A stretch of DNA of 64,000 nucleotides. It comes from Firmicutes bacterium UBA2058 (GTDB lineage: Bacteria; Bacillota; Clostridia; Tissierellales; Sedimentibacteraceae). The DNA is taken from positions 1 to 64,000 of the forward strand of contig DDAM01000009.1 of the NCBI GenBank assembly GCA_002332905.1, read 5' to 3'. A program made the translations under genes and the position numbers. Below are positions 25,581 through 34,582 of the stretch, one piece after another; position 1 is the stretch's first letter, and every line of letters starts with the position of its first letter. The notes beneath the pieces were generated by a model. That model made no database searches. It saw only the letters and a list, made by a program, of their open reading frames with translations, and was not told where the DNA came from.

Positions 25581-26420
25581 TTAAAACCCACGACCAAGAA
25601 CTTCATGCACACTTCTAACTAATACAAATACATCAGGATCAAGTTCTTTTAGCTTCTTTTTTAAAACAAAATATTCATTTTTAGCTAGAACCGTTACTAC
25701 TATGTCGGTAGGTTCATTAGTATACCCACCTTCAGCTTTATATATAGTTACACCTCTATCAAGCTTAGCAAATATATAATTTTTAATCTCTTTTGAATTT
25801 TTTGAAATTATTACAACTTCTCTTTTTATATTTAATCCATCAATAAAATAATTTACTACTATACCATTTAAAAACCAACCCAATGCACCAAGTATACCTG
25901 TGCTAAAGCCAAATGTTAATATCGATGAGCATACAACAACAACATCAGCTGCTAAAAGCCCGGTTCCAATTTCCAGATTAAAATATTTATTAAATATTTT
26001 TGCTAGTATATCTGTTCCGCCTGTTGAAGCATTTTGGTTAAACACAATTAATAAACCCATAGCTGCAATTACAATACCACATATTAGGTTTACAAGCACC
26101 TCATCAGTTACTGGACCACTTAAAGGAAAGAAAATCTCCATTATTTTCATATAAGCTGAAAATAAAATTACAGAAAAAATAGTTTTTCCACCAAATTCTT
26201 TTCCAATAAATATAAATCCAACAACTAATAAAATAGTATTAATAATCAATGATACTAAAGATATAGGCAAAGGTACATAATGTGTTACTACTATAGAAAG
26301 ACCTGATACCCCTCCAGATGCTAAATTTTGTGGAACCATAAAAAAGTATATGCCAATAACCACAATAAGAGTTCCTAGGGCTGTAAATAAATATTCTTTA
26401 ATTATTTTTTTATTTGTCAT
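25581..26420 (-). CDS. YitT-family membrane protein, second copy
   Basis: The 279-aa protein has the same layout as its neighbour (membrane domain with NQNASTGGTDILAKIFNKYF and a DUF2179 tail with RGVTIYKAEGGYTN) and is clearly similar throughout. Start at ATG 26420 with GGAGGAAA upstream. The 160-bp gap between the copies suggests separate promoters. The pair arose by tandem duplication. Confidence 0.9.
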   Translation of the reverse strand: MTNKKIIKEYLFTALGTLIVVIGIYFFMVPQNLASGGVSGLSIVVTHYVPLPISLVSLIINTILLVVGFIFIGKEFGGKTIFSVILFSAYMKIMEIFFPLSGPVTDEVLVNLICGIVIAAMGLLIVFNQNASTGGTDILAKIFNKYFNLEIGTGLLAADVVVVCSSILTFGFSTGILGALGWFLNGIVVNYFIDGLNIKREVVIISKNSKEIKNYIFAKLDRGVTIYKAEGGYTNEPTDIVVTVLAKNEYFVLKKKLKELDPDVFVLVRSVHEVLGRGF

Positions 26421-26658
26421 TTTTTCCTCCATTAATTATTTGCAAAAAATTGTAATTTAAGTTTCCATTACTATTATTCTAATGTAAATATTATAATATC
26501 AATTAATATAAAATCAACAATAAGTTTAAAGTATTCTTTCCTTTTTAATAAAATATTATTTAGTTGCTTATTTTACCTTAAAATGCTATTCTAGTTAGGG
26601 TATTCAAGACAAAAATATCTTTAATATATATTATTAGCTTTAATAGATGGAGGTTTTG

Positions 26659-27753
26659 ATGGAAAACAAGTTAAATGGCTCGGTTCAGGACAAGTCTGAA
26701 CGACTAATTTATTTAGATATGATGCGAATATTTGCTACATTTACTGTAATTATACTGCATGCTTCAGCACAAAACTGGTTAACGGTAGCACCAAACACCT
26801 ATGATTGGCAAATATTCAATATTTACAATAGTGCAGTACGATTTAATGTTCCTTTGTTCGTTATGATAAGTGGAGCATTGTTTTTAGATAGTTCTTATAA
26901 AACAACCATTAAAAAATTATATGTAAAAAATATACTAAGGTTATTAACTGCATACATATTATGGTCGTTTATATATGCTGTGTTGACATATTGTTATTCT
27001 GGATTTAGCTATAGTAGCGTTGATTTGATAAAATATTTAACAAAAACAACAGTAAAGAGCCATTATCACCTTTGGTTTGTTCCAATGATAATTGGAGTTT
27101 ATATGATGGTTCCAATACTAAAGCCAATGACTGAGCATAAGGATTCTAAAAAAATATGTGAATATTTTTTAATTTTATTTTTTATCATCGGGATTTTAAA
27201 GCCTAGTATTTTTGAATTCAATTTTCCGTATAAATCACAATTTTCTTATATAGCTAATGTTATAAGTGTATCAACAGTTTCTGGTTGGTTAGGATACTTT
27301 GTTTTAGGCTATTATTTGAGAAAGTATACATTAAATACAATATATAAAAATATTTTTTATATGTTAGGTATAATAGGATATTTATTTAGTGCAATAGTTA
27401 ATAGTTATATTTCTGCCAAAACAGGAACTGCTGGAACATTTTATTATTTTTCTTTTTCACTTAGTAGCTTTTTTATAACTGCTGCTTGGTTTATTTTTTT
27501 TAAATATGAAGTTTCAAAAATTAAATTTAGTGAGAAATCTATAAAAATCATAAATAGAATGTCAAAAAATATGTTTGGGCTATATCTAATACATGCGTTA
27601 GTTTTGAAACTAGTTTCTGATATAGGGTTAACCACATTATCATTTAATCCATTGCTTTCGATACCTGTTATATCATTAGTGACATTTATAATTGGGTATG
27701 TATTAGTAGTATTGATTTCAAAGATTCCGTTCATAAATAAATATTTAATTTAA
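26659..27753 (+). CDS. Acyltransferase-3 family integral membrane protein
   Basis: The 364-aa protein has about ten membrane helices and the family motifs RLIYLDMMRIFATFTVIILHA near the start, with the catalytic His in ILHAS, and an Arg-containing MISGALFL segment. Such enzymes (OafA/NodX type) transfer acyl groups to surface sugars or wall polymers. ATG 26659, five bases after GGAGG, is used. No glycan genes adjoin, so the target is unknown. Confidence 0.88.
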   Translation: MENKLNGSVQDKSERLIYLDMMRIFATFTVIILHASAQNWLTVAPNTYDWQIFNIYNSAVRFNVPLFVMISGALFLDSSYKTTIKKLYVKNILRLLTAYILWSFIYAVLTYCYSGFSYSSVDLIKYLTKTTVKSHYHLWFVPMIIGVYMMVPILKPMTEHKDSKKICEYFLILFFIIGILKPSIFEFNFPYKSQFSYIANVISVSTVSGWLGYFVLGYYLRKYTLNTIYKNIFYMLGIIGYLFSAIVNSYISAKTGTAGTFYYFSFSLSSFFITAAWFIFFKYEVSKIKFSEKSIKIINRMSKNMFGLYLIHALVLKLVSDIGLTTLSFNPLLSIPVISLVTFIIGYVLVVLISKIPFINKYLI

Positions 27754-27771
27754 ATATACAATTTAAAATAA

Positions 27772-27808
27772 AAAAAGCTTGATATTATTCAAATATATCA
27801 AGCTTTTT
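27772..27808. terminator. Bidirectional terminator
   Basis: Fourteen-base perfect arms (27772-27785 and 27795-27808) with a 9-base loop between the convergent acyltransferase and DUF421 genes. Confidence 0.9.
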
Positions 27809-28510
27809 CTTGTTATGAGTTTTTTTATATACAGTTAATGTATTATTATCACATGTGGCTAAAATTATATCTTTTATATTATTATATTTTTGGATTTTCA
27901 ATTCATTTTTTAACCAGTTTTCATCTTTGCCACATGAATGTAAGTTATTGTACATAATATTGCCATCAATTATGACATTAGCTACTAAGTTTTCTTGCTC
28001 AACATTTAAATTCATGTCATAAGGAGTAACGGGCTTTTTATCACTATATGGTAAGAAACTTACTCGTCCAGTTGTTTCAAAAATAGCATACTTTATATCA
28101 CATAAATTAAAATATCCATTATAACGACTTTCTGACAAGAGTTCATTTATGTCGTATCTAGTGCTTATTAAATTTTCTTCTATTATTTTGCCGTTGTATA
28201 TCAATACTGTTGGGGTACCAATAAAAAACCTTCTTAATTTAACTGATTTGATAGTTGATACAGCAATTGCTATATCACATAAACCATAGGTAGCTATAGC
28301 AATAATTGTTTCATAATAATGTAGGCTATCATCAAACGCCATCTGTGCTGCAATTGAACCTATTGTTATACCTACAATATAATCAAAAAAGCTAAGCTGA
28401 GAAATTTGTTTTTTTCCCATTAATTTTGAAATTATAAACAAAACAGCAACAGAACTAATAGATCGCAAAAATATGTCAAGTCCATCAATTAGTAATGCTT
28501 TAATATCCAT
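27785..28510 (-). CDS. DUF421 (YetF/YcaP-like) membrane protein
   Basis: The 241-aa protein has three membrane helices at the N-terminus (to about residue 85) and a soluble domain with QISQLSFFDYIVGITIGSIA and RRFFIGTPTVLIYNGK, the DUF421 pattern of Bacillus YetF. The family appears in many spore formers with unknown role. The C-terminus (residues 180-241) is an added region. Confidence 0.88.
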   Translation of the reverse strand: MDIKALLIDGLDIFLRSISSVAVLFIISKLMGKKQISQLSFFDYIVGITIGSIAAQMAFDDSLHYYETIIAIATYGLCDIAIAVSTIKSVKLRRFFIGTPTVLIYNGKIIEENLISTRYDINELLSESRYNGYFNLCDIKYAIFETTGRVSFLPYSDKKPVTPYDMNLNVEQENLVANVIIDGNIMYNNLHSCGKDENWLKNELKIQKYNNIKDIILATCDNNTLTVYKKTHNKKKLDIFE

Positions 28511-28540
28511 TTTAAACCTCTTAATAAGATATAATTAATA

Positions 28541-28603
28541 ATATTAAAAATATTGTTAATAATACTGAAAATATTGTTAATAATATTAAAAATATTGTTA
28601 ATA
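28541..28603. repeat. Three tandem 21-bp AT repeats
   Basis: Units at 28541, 28562 and 28583 are 21 bases each; the second differs by two substitutions. They lie between the divergent DUF421 gene and the proS leader. The 549-bp gap from 28511 to 29059 also holds the inverted repeat, promoter and T-box listed next. Confidence 0.85.
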
Positions 28604-28680
28604 ATCTAACCAAAAAAATAATATATATACATATGCTACAATGACAACAATTTTTTAAAATAACTTTTCAAAAATAATAG

Positions 28681-28741
28681 TTTTCGTAGAATTATTACTA
28701 ATAATTTTCATAGAAAAATATTAGTAATTATTCTACGAAAA
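28681..28741. repeat. Large inverted repeat upstream of the proS promoter
   Basis: Arms of 23 bases (28681-28703 and 28719-28741) match as reverse complements except one base, around a 15-base loop. It ends three bases before the -35 box of proS. It may be a terminator for DUF421-side antisense RNA, an operator, or a small mobile repeat. Confidence 0.85.
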
Positions 28742-28744
28742 TTA

Positions 28745-28773
28745 TTGACAAAAATATTTACCTAATATACAAT
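28745..28773 (+). promoter_or_regulatory. Promoter of the proS T-box transcript
   Basis: TTGACA (28745-28750), 17 bases, TACAAT (28768-28773). The transcript would begin about 20 bases before the T-box stem I. Confidence 0.8.
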
Positions 28774-28799
28774 AGCAACATATTAATAATTACGATGAT

Positions 28800-29002
28800 A
28801 AGGACTACTAAATATATAAGGATTTTAGAGAGAAAGCAGTTGGTGAAAAGCTTTTATCCCAATGTATATTGAACCTACCTTGGAGTATTTGGGAGAAACC
28901 CAAACGGCACAAACCGTTATTTGTTCGAGAGACTGTATGTTTTACATACAGTAATCAGAGTGGTACCGCGGAAATCCGTCTCTATATTTATAGAGACGGT
29001 TT
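28800..29002 (+). promoter_or_regulatory. T-box riboswitch for proline
   Basis: The leader contains the T-box sequence AGAGTGGTACCGCGG at 28957-28971, followed by a terminator stem (28976-28999, CCGTCTCTA/TAGAGACGG) and T run. Further upstream, GAACCTACC places a CCT (Pro) triplet at 28874-28876 in the expected specifier loop, followed by A. Uncharged proline tRNA would bind and favour the antiterminator, turning on proS. The assignment of the specifier agrees with the downstream gene. Confidence 0.93.
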
Positions 29003-29059
29003 ATTATTTTTTGAAAGGATGATAGCGTGAAAAAAGACATTCACGCTATGGAGGTTATT

Positions 29060-30502
29060 ATGGGTAAGGAAAAAGAATTCGTAAAAGAAATAACACCTAT
29101 GGAAGAAGACTTTAGTAGATGGTATACAGATGTAATAATGAAAAATGAACTTGTTGATTATTCTCCTGTTAAGGGATTCATGGTAATAAGACCATATGGA
29201 TATGCTATATGGGAAAAAATTCAAGAATATGCTGACAGAAGATTCAAAGAAACTGGTCACAAAAACTGCTATTTTCCATTATTAATACCAGAAAGCTTAT
29301 TAAACAAGGAAAAAGAACACGTAGAAGGCTTTGCACCAGAGGTTGCATGGGTTACACATGGAGGCAGTACAGAGCTTGGAGAGAGATTATGTGTTAGACC
29401 TACATCGGAAACTATAATCTGTAACATGTATAGTAAATGGCTGAATTCATATAGAGATTTGCCATATCTATACAATCAATGGTGTAGCGTTGTTAGATGG
29501 GAAAAAGCAACTCGTCCATTTTTAAGAACATCAGAATTTTTATGGCAGGAAGGTCATACTCTTCATGAAACTGAGGAAGAGGCGCAACAAGAAACATTGC
29601 AAATGTTAGGTATATATAAAGAGGTAGCTGAAGAATTGCTTGCTATGCCGGTTGTAGTTGGAAGAAAAAGCGATAAAGAAAAATTTGCTGGCGCTCATGC
29701 TACTTATACAATGGAAGCACTTATGCATGATGGGCAAGCTCTTCAAGCAGGTACTTCTCATAATTTAGGTCAACACTTTACAAAAGCCTTTGATATAACT
29801 TACTTGGGAAGAACCGGAAAACAAGAGTATCCTTATCATACTTCATGGGGTATTTCTACAAGATTAATTGGTGGACTTATAATGGTACACAGTGATAATA
29901 GAGGACTTGTATTGCCTCCAAGAGTTGCACCAACACAGGTTGTTATAATACCAATAGCTCAGAAAAAAGAAGGAGTATTAGAAAAAGCTAATGCTTTATA
30001 TGATGAGTTAAAATCAAAAGGTATAAGAGTTGAATTAGATGATGATGTTACTAATTCTCCAGGATGGAAATTTAACCAGTATGAAATGAAGGGTTATCCA
30101 ATAAGAGTTGAGATAGGACCAAAGGATATAGAAAACAATCAAGTAGTTGCAGTTAGAAGAGATAAGTTGGAAAAAGAAATTATTTCTCTTGACAATATTG
30201 GAGAAACAGTTAAAAACATGCTTGAAACTATGCAGCATGACATGCTTGAAAAGGCTAGACAGCATAGAGAAGACCACACTTATGTTATGGAAAGTTATGA
30301 GCAGTACAAAAAGGATATAACTGACAAGCCAGGTTTTGCAAAAGCTATGTGGTGTGGATGTCCTGAGTGTGAAGCAAAGCTTAAAGAAGAAACAGGTGCA
30401 ACAATTAGATGTATACCATTTGAACAAGAGCAGCTTTCAGATAAATGTCATTTCTGTGATAAAGAAGCTAAACACATGGTTTATATTGCAAGAGCGTATT
30501 AA
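29060..30502 (+). CDS. proS: Prolyl-tRNA synthetase, archaeal/eukaryal-type short form
   Basis: The 480-aa class II synthetase lacks the editing insertion of the bacterial type and has the C-terminal zinc-type domain ending in HMVYIARAY, as in ProS type 3. Motif 2 (RWEKATRPFLRTSEFLWQEGHT) and motif 3 (HTSWGISTRLIGG) are visible, and CGCPECE and CHFC provide metal ligands. ATG 29060 follows GGAGG; an earlier GTG gives a longer but unlikely N-terminus. Confidence 0.97.
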   Translation: MGKEKEFVKEITPMEEDFSRWYTDVIMKNELVDYSPVKGFMVIRPYGYAIWEKIQEYADRRFKETGHKNCYFPLLIPESLLNKEKEHVEGFAPEVAWVTHGGSTELGERLCVRPTSETIICNMYSKWLNSYRDLPYLYNQWCSVVRWEKATRPFLRTSEFLWQEGHTLHETEEEAQQETLQMLGIYKEVAEELLAMPVVVGRKSDKEKFAGAHATYTMEALMHDGQALQAGTSHNLGQHFTKAFDITYLGRTGKQEYPYHTSWGISTRLIGGLIMVHSDNRGLVLPPRVAPTQVVIIPIAQKKEGVLEKANALYDELKSKGIRVELDDDVTNSPGWKFNQYEMKGYPIRVEIGPKDIENNQVVAVRRDKLEKEIISLDNIGETVKNMLETMQHDMLEKARQHREDHTYVMESYEQYKKDITDKPGFAKAMWCGCPECEAKLKEETGATIRCIPFEQEQLSDKCHFCDKEAKHMVYIARAY

Positions 30503-30542
30503 ATTAAATTTTAAATTTAAATATTCTATATTACATTAAAAA

Positions 30543-30572
30543 GGGCAAATTTATCAAAATTTGTCTTTTTTT
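30543..30572 (+). terminator. Terminator after proS
   Basis: GGGCAAATTT and AAATTTGTC arms with a 4-base loop and seven T after. Confidence 0.85.
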
Positions 30573-30644
30573 GTTTACATATGATAGTAATTTTTGTATA
30601 ATTTATATAAGGGAGAATTTTAAAATAAATAAATGGAGGAAGAG

Positions 30645-30914
30645 ATGGAAAATCAATCAAATGGCAAAGCAATTGCTTCCCTAGTACTAGGTATTGTATC
30701 ACTTGTCTGTGTATTCTTTGGATATGGTGCAATATTAGGAATTATTTTAGGTATTATAGGTATAGTACTAAGTATATCTGCTAAAAAGGAACAACCTTCC
30801 GGAATGGCTTCAGCTGGATTAGTATTATCTATTATTTCTGTTGTACTTTGTGCATTAAGCTTCATAGCTTGTATCGCATGTGCAGGAGCATTAGCATCAT
30901 TATCGTATTATTAA
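30645..30914 (+). CDS. DUF4190-type small membrane protein
   Basis: The 89-aa protein has two hydrophobic helices separated by a short charged loop (SAKKEQPSG) and repeated Gly-Ile/Leu patterns (GKAIASLVLGIVSLV, GMASAGLVLSIISVV), the two-repeat layout of DUF4190. Function unknown. GGAGGAAG precedes ATG 30645. Confidence 0.75.
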   Translation: MENQSNGKAIASLVLGIVSLVCVFFGYGAILGIILGIIGIVLSISAKKEQPSGMASAGLVLSIISVVLCALSFIACIACAGALASLSYY

Positions 30915-30938
30915 ATTTACACAGAATAATAACAAACA

Positions 30939-30970
30939 AAATAAGCAAGCAGAAATGTTTGCTTATTTTT
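30939..30970 (+). terminator. Terminator before lgt
   Basis: ATAAGCAA and TTGCTTAT arms with a short loop and TTTT after. It overlaps the region just upstream of the lgt RBS (TTGGAGG), so some read-through may be needed or a promoter lies nearby. Confidence 0.7.
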
Positions 30971-30987
30971 AGTATTTTGGAGGAAAA

Positions 30988-31770
30988 ATGAAACCTTTTA
31001 TACATTTATTTGGATTCAGAATTGCTACATATGGATTATTAATTTTATTTGGATTTATTATTGGAATATTAATAGCAGTATTTCGTTCACATATATATAG
31101 TCAAAAAAGGGAAGACGTTTTTTATGCATCCTTATTTGCTGCTATAGGGTTAATAGTTGGTGCAAAGCTATTATATATATTTATTAATATTCCATATATA
31201 GTAGATAATTTTAATGCAATAATTAGTAATCCTAAATATATAATTTATATGCTGCAAAGTGGATTTGTTTTTTACGGGGGACTGGCTGGAGCTATAATTT
31301 TAATATATATCTATACTAAAAAATACAAAATAGATTTTATTAGCTTAATTGAAACACTTGCACCATCATTTCCTTTAATACATGCATTTGGTAGACTAGG
31401 ATGTTTTTTTGCAGGGTGTTGTTATGGAATTCCATTTAATCCCCCTATAGGCATGATGTTTAATGAATCTATTGTAGCCCCTCACAATATTTCCCTATTC
31501 CCTGTACAAATGCTAGAGGCATTTTTAAACATCCTAATATTTATTTTCTTAATCATTTATGTAAGAAAAAAACGTAATAGGGGTAATGTTATTAGCATAT
31601 ATTTGATACTTTACTCAATTGTAAGATTTTTAGTTGAGTACTTAAGATATGATGCAGAAAGAGGCTTTTTATTAGGTATTTCCACATCACAGTGGTTTAG
31701 TATTGCAATTATAATGTTAGTAATTGGAGTCTCTTTATTTAAAAATAAGCTAAAAAATTCCACTAGGTAG
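30988..31770 (+). CDS. lgt: Prolipoprotein diacylglyceryl transferase family protein
   Basis: The 260-aa protein has about seven membrane helices. The Lgt signature region reads HAFGRLGCFFAGCCYG (about residues 131-146), in which the canonical GRxxNFxNxE is replaced by a Cys-rich variant found in a side branch of the family. The His-x-x-Gly-Arg core is kept, so transferase activity is likely but the substrate may differ. Lgt attaches diacylglycerol to the lipobox Cys of lipoproteins such as OppA. Confidence 0.8.
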   Translation: MKPFIHLFGFRIATYGLLILFGFIIGILIAVFRSHIYSQKREDVFYASLFAAIGLIVGAKLLYIFINIPYIVDNFNAIISNPKYIIYMLQSGFVFYGGLAGAIILIYIYTKKYKIDFISLIETLAPSFPLIHAFGRLGCFFAGCCYGIPFNPPIGMMFNESIVAPHNISLFPVQMLEAFLNILIFIFLIIYVRKKRNRGNVISIYLILYSIVRFLVEYLRYDAERGFLLGISTSQWFSIAIIMLVIGVSLFKNKLKNSTR

Positions 31771-31827
31771 GATTTTTTTACTATATCAAAGTTCTTTAAA
31801 TAAAGTTTAAAATAATATAAAAACATA

Positions 31828-31856
31828 TTGACATAAATAAAAAATAATTATATACT
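31828..31856 (+). promoter_or_regulatory. Promoter of the S-box lysC transcript
   Basis: TTGACA (31828-31833), 17 bases, TATACT (31851-31856), about 20 bases before the riboswitch. Confidence 0.8.
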
Positions 31857-31878
31857 AGAAAACAATTAAATATGGAAA

Positions 31879-32037
31879 CTTCTTATCCAGAGAGATCGAG
31901 GGACTGGCCCGATGACATCTCGGCAACCTACAAAGTAAAATTTGCAAGGTGCCAATTCCAGCAAAGCAATAGTTTTGAGAGATGAGAAGGCGCGGTTATA
32001 AAACTATCAGCCTTCTCAAATAGAGGAGGCTTTTTTT
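31879..32037 (+). promoter_or_regulatory. SAM-I (S-box) riboswitch
   Basis: The aptamer begins TCTTATCCAGAGAG and contains GAGGGACTGGCCCGATGA, CGGCAACC and AAGGTGCCAATTCC, all diagnostic of SAM-I. After it, GAGAAGGC can pair with GCCTTCTC (antiterminator), or GCCTTCTC (32010-32017) pairs with GAGGAGGC (32023-32030) to make a terminator with seven T. GAGGAGG is also the ribosome-binding site of lysC. SAM should switch lysC-asd off. Confidence 0.95.
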
Positions 32038-33027
32038 ATGGAAATTTATGTTCAAAAATTTGGTGGAACATCTGTAGCAACAGAAAATGCAAGAGAATAT
32101 GTTTACGAAAAAATAATTAATGCTAAGGAAAAAAATAAAAATTTAGTCGTTGTAGTATCAGCTATGGGAAGAGATGGTGACCCATATGCAACAGATACAC
32201 TTCTAAATATTATTAAAAACAAAAATGTAAATGTATCTAAAAGAGAGCTAGATGCAATATATTCCTGCGGAGAAATTATATCTTCATCGCTTATAGCTTC
32301 AACTCTAACAAGTAGAGGATATAGGGCAATTAGCCTTACAGGACAACAGGCTGGCATAATAACTAACAATAATTATTTTGATGCTGAGGTAGTAGCAGTA
32401 GACACAAAAAGAATAATTAAGTGTTTAGAAGATGGATTTATACCAATAATTGCAGGCTCACAAGGGGCAACTATAGATGGTGAAATAACAACCTTAGGCA
32501 GAGGAGGAAGCGATATATCAGCCGTGATAATAGGCAATGCATTAAATGCTAAGAAGGTTGATATTTATACTGATGTGGATGGAGTAATGACAGCTGATCC
32601 TAATCTTATTGAGGGTACTAAGCTTATCAAAAGCATTGGATATAAAACTTGTATGCTGTTATCAGATAGAGGTGCTAAAGTAGTTCATCCAAGAGCAGTT
32701 ATAATTGCTGAACAAAATAAAAATGTAAAGCTATATATTAAGTCGACCTTTAGTTCCTCTGAGGGAACCTGTGTTCAGGACTATAATAAAAATATCTCTG
32801 AAATACAGTCAATAACATTACAAAATCGTAAATTTATGTCACAAATAAGCTTGGTAGGCAATAATATAGATATACAATTATTAAATAAAATAAAAGACAT
32901 TATTTCATATAACAAAATATATTATGAAGATTTTGAACTATCTCATAATCATATAGGATTTTGTGTAAATGAAAGCAAAAGTATTGAAACCGTACAAATT
33001 TTGCATAAAAGTTTATTTAGTATATAG
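32038..33027 (+). CDS. lysC: Aspartate kinase
   Basis: The 329-aa protein has the kinase motif KFGGTSVA at the start, GRGGSDISAV (about residues 157-166) and DGVMTADPN. It phosphorylates aspartate, the first step toward lysine, threonine and methionine. It is shorter than the usual 400 aa: the C-terminal ACT regulatory part is about 90 residues, so only a reduced ACT region remains. The S-box leader assigns this isozyme to methionine demand. Confidence 0.94.
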   Translation: MEIYVQKFGGTSVATENAREYVYEKIINAKEKNKNLVVVVSAMGRDGDPYATDTLLNIIKNKNVNVSKRELDAIYSCGEIISSSLIASTLTSRGYRAISLTGQQAGIITNNNYFDAEVVAVDTKRIIKCLEDGFIPIIAGSQGATIDGEITTLGRGGSDISAVIIGNALNAKKVDIYTDVDGVMTADPNLIEGTKLIKSIGYKTCMLLSDRGAKVVHPRAVIIAEQNKNVKLYIKSTFSSSEGTCVQDYNKNISEIQSITLQNRKFMSQISLVGNNIDIQLLNKIKDIISYNKIYYEDFELSHNHIGFCVNESKSIETVQILHKSLFSI

Positions 33028-33054
33028 TGTGGAAAAAAGCATTTCACACTTTTT
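33026..33054 (+). terminator. Intercistronic hairpin between lysC and asd
   Basis: AGTGTGGAA and TTTCACACT arms with a 6-base loop and five T follow the lysC stop codon, giving partial termination before asd. Confidence 0.65.
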
Positions 33055-33066
33055 ATGGAGGAAAAT

Positions 33067-34077
33067 ATGAAAAAGTATAATGTAGCAGTATTAGGTGCAA
33101 CTGGAGCAGTGGGAAGAGAAATGATAAAGGTGTTAGAGGAGAGAAAATTTCCTATAAACGAGCTAAGATTACTTGCAAGCGAAAAAAGTGTGGGTGAAAA
33201 AATACAGTTCTGCAATGATATAATAGTTGTTCAAGAAGCTAAGGAAAATTCATTTGAAAACATAGATATAGTATTAGGCGCTGTTGGCAATAGTTTAAGT
33301 AAAAAGTTTTTGCCATGGGCTGTAGAGGCTGGTGCTGTTGTTATAGATAATAGCAGTGCTTATAGATTAAACGATGATGTGCCTTTGGTAGTGCCAGAGA
33401 TAAATAAAGAGGATGTAAAAAAGCACAAAGGAATTATAGCAAATCCTAACTGTTCGACAATTATAGCCTTAGTAGCTATTAATGAATTAAATAAGTATTC
33501 CAAAATAAAAAGGATGATTGTATCAACATATCAAGCTGTTTCAGGTGCGGGGAGCAAAGGAATATCTGAATTAAATAATCAGGTGGAAGATATTATAAAT
33601 GATAAAGAAGTTATAACAAGTGCATTCCCATATCAAATAGCCTATAATTTAATTCCTCAAATTGGGGATTTTGATGAAATTGGATACTCACAAGAGGAAA
33701 TGAAACTACAAAATGAAGGTAGAAAAATACTTCATAATAATAATTTGAAGGTTAATTGCACATGTGTTAGAGTTCCTGTTTATAGGAGTCATTCGGAATC
33801 AATAACAATTGAAACTGAAAATGAAATAACCCCTGAAAAAGCCAGAGAGCTCCTTAAAAGTGCAAGCGGAGTCAAATTAATAGACGATCCTCAAAATAAA
33901 CAGTATCCAATGCCACTTTATACAGCAGATCAAGATTTGATTTTTGTTGGTAGAATTAGAAAAGATATAAGTTGTGACAATTCATTATCACTATGGTGTA
34001 GTGGGGATCAAATACGAAAGGGAGCAGCAACAAATGCTGTTCAAATTGCTGAAGTATTAATTTCCGACAATAACTAA
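33067..34077 (+). CDS. asd: Aspartate-semialdehyde dehydrogenase
   Basis: The 336-aa protein has the NADP loop VLGATGAVGREM, the catalytic Cys in ANPNCSTI (about residue 127) and the substrate His/Arg region RVPVYRSHSE (about 235-245). It reduces aspartyl phosphate, directly after LysC. ATG 33067 with GGAGG is used. Confidence 0.96.
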   Translation: MKKYNVAVLGATGAVGREMIKVLEERKFPINELRLLASEKSVGEKIQFCNDIIVVQEAKENSFENIDIVLGAVGNSLSKKFLPWAVEAGAVVIDNSSAYRLNDDVPLVVPEINKEDVKKHKGIIANPNCSTIIALVAINELNKYSKIKRMIVSTYQAVSGAGSKGISELNNQVEDIINDKEVITSAFPYQIAYNLIPQIGDFDEIGYSQEEMKLQNEGRKILHNNNLKVNCTCVRVPVYRSHSESITIETENEITPEKARELLKSASGVKLIDDPQNKQYPMPLYTADQDLIFVGRIRKDISCDNSLSLWCSGDQIRKGAATNAVQIAEVLISDNN

Positions 34078-34195
34078 GTTAAAAAACTAGAAATTGATTT
34101 ATTTTTACAAAAAACTTGCAAATAATGGATAAAAAGTATAAAATAATTACAAAGTAACGAGTTCATTATAATATTTAAAGAACGGTTGGTATTCG

Positions 34196-34579
34196 ATGAT
34201 GGTTATTAGTAATTTGAAAGTACTTATATGTGATGATTCTATTTTAGTTAGAAAGCAGCTTAGCAACATGTTAACACCAATGGGATGCATAAATATATTT
34301 AATGCTTCAAATGGCCAAGATGCTATAAATATGTATATAGAGCATACCCCAGATTTAGTATTTATGGATATTATTATGCCTGTAAAATCAGGAATTGAAG
34401 CATTGAAAGAAATAACTAATTTTAATTCTAAAGCAAAAGTTGTTATTGCATCATCTGCAGTTACACAAAACTATTTGAAATTAGCAATAAAGGCGGGTGC
34501 CTATGATTTTCTTCAAAAACCAATTTCTGAAGATCATATAAAGAAAATCATAGAAAAGGTAATAAAGGATGGTGAATAG
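34196..34579 (+). CDS. CheY-like stand-alone response regulator
   Basis: The 127-aa receiver domain has the acidic pair DD (about residues 13-14), the phospho-acceptor Asp in VFMDIIMP (about 58), the switch Ser/Thr in ASSA and the Lys in LQKPIS. There is no output domain. It lies 3 bases before a gene whose product ends in a CheX-like domain, so the two may form a small phospho-signalling module. RBS is weak (ACGGTTGG). Confidence 0.92.
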   Translation: MMVISNLKVLICDDSILVRKQLSNMLTPMGCINIFNASNGQDAINMYIEHTPDLVFMDIIMPVKSGIEALKEITNFNSKAKVVIASSAVTQNYLKLAIKAGAYDFLQKPISEDHIKKIIEKVIKDGE

Positions 34580-34582
34580 GTA

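Noticed and set aside
28681..28741. Terminator of the DUF421 gene
   Set aside because: That gene is transcribed away from this site, so the repeat lies upstream of it, not downstream.
32038..33027. Truncated aspartokinase pseudogene
   Set aside because: The kinase domain is complete, a partial ACT region is present and the gene has an intact riboswitch; short aspartokinases exist.
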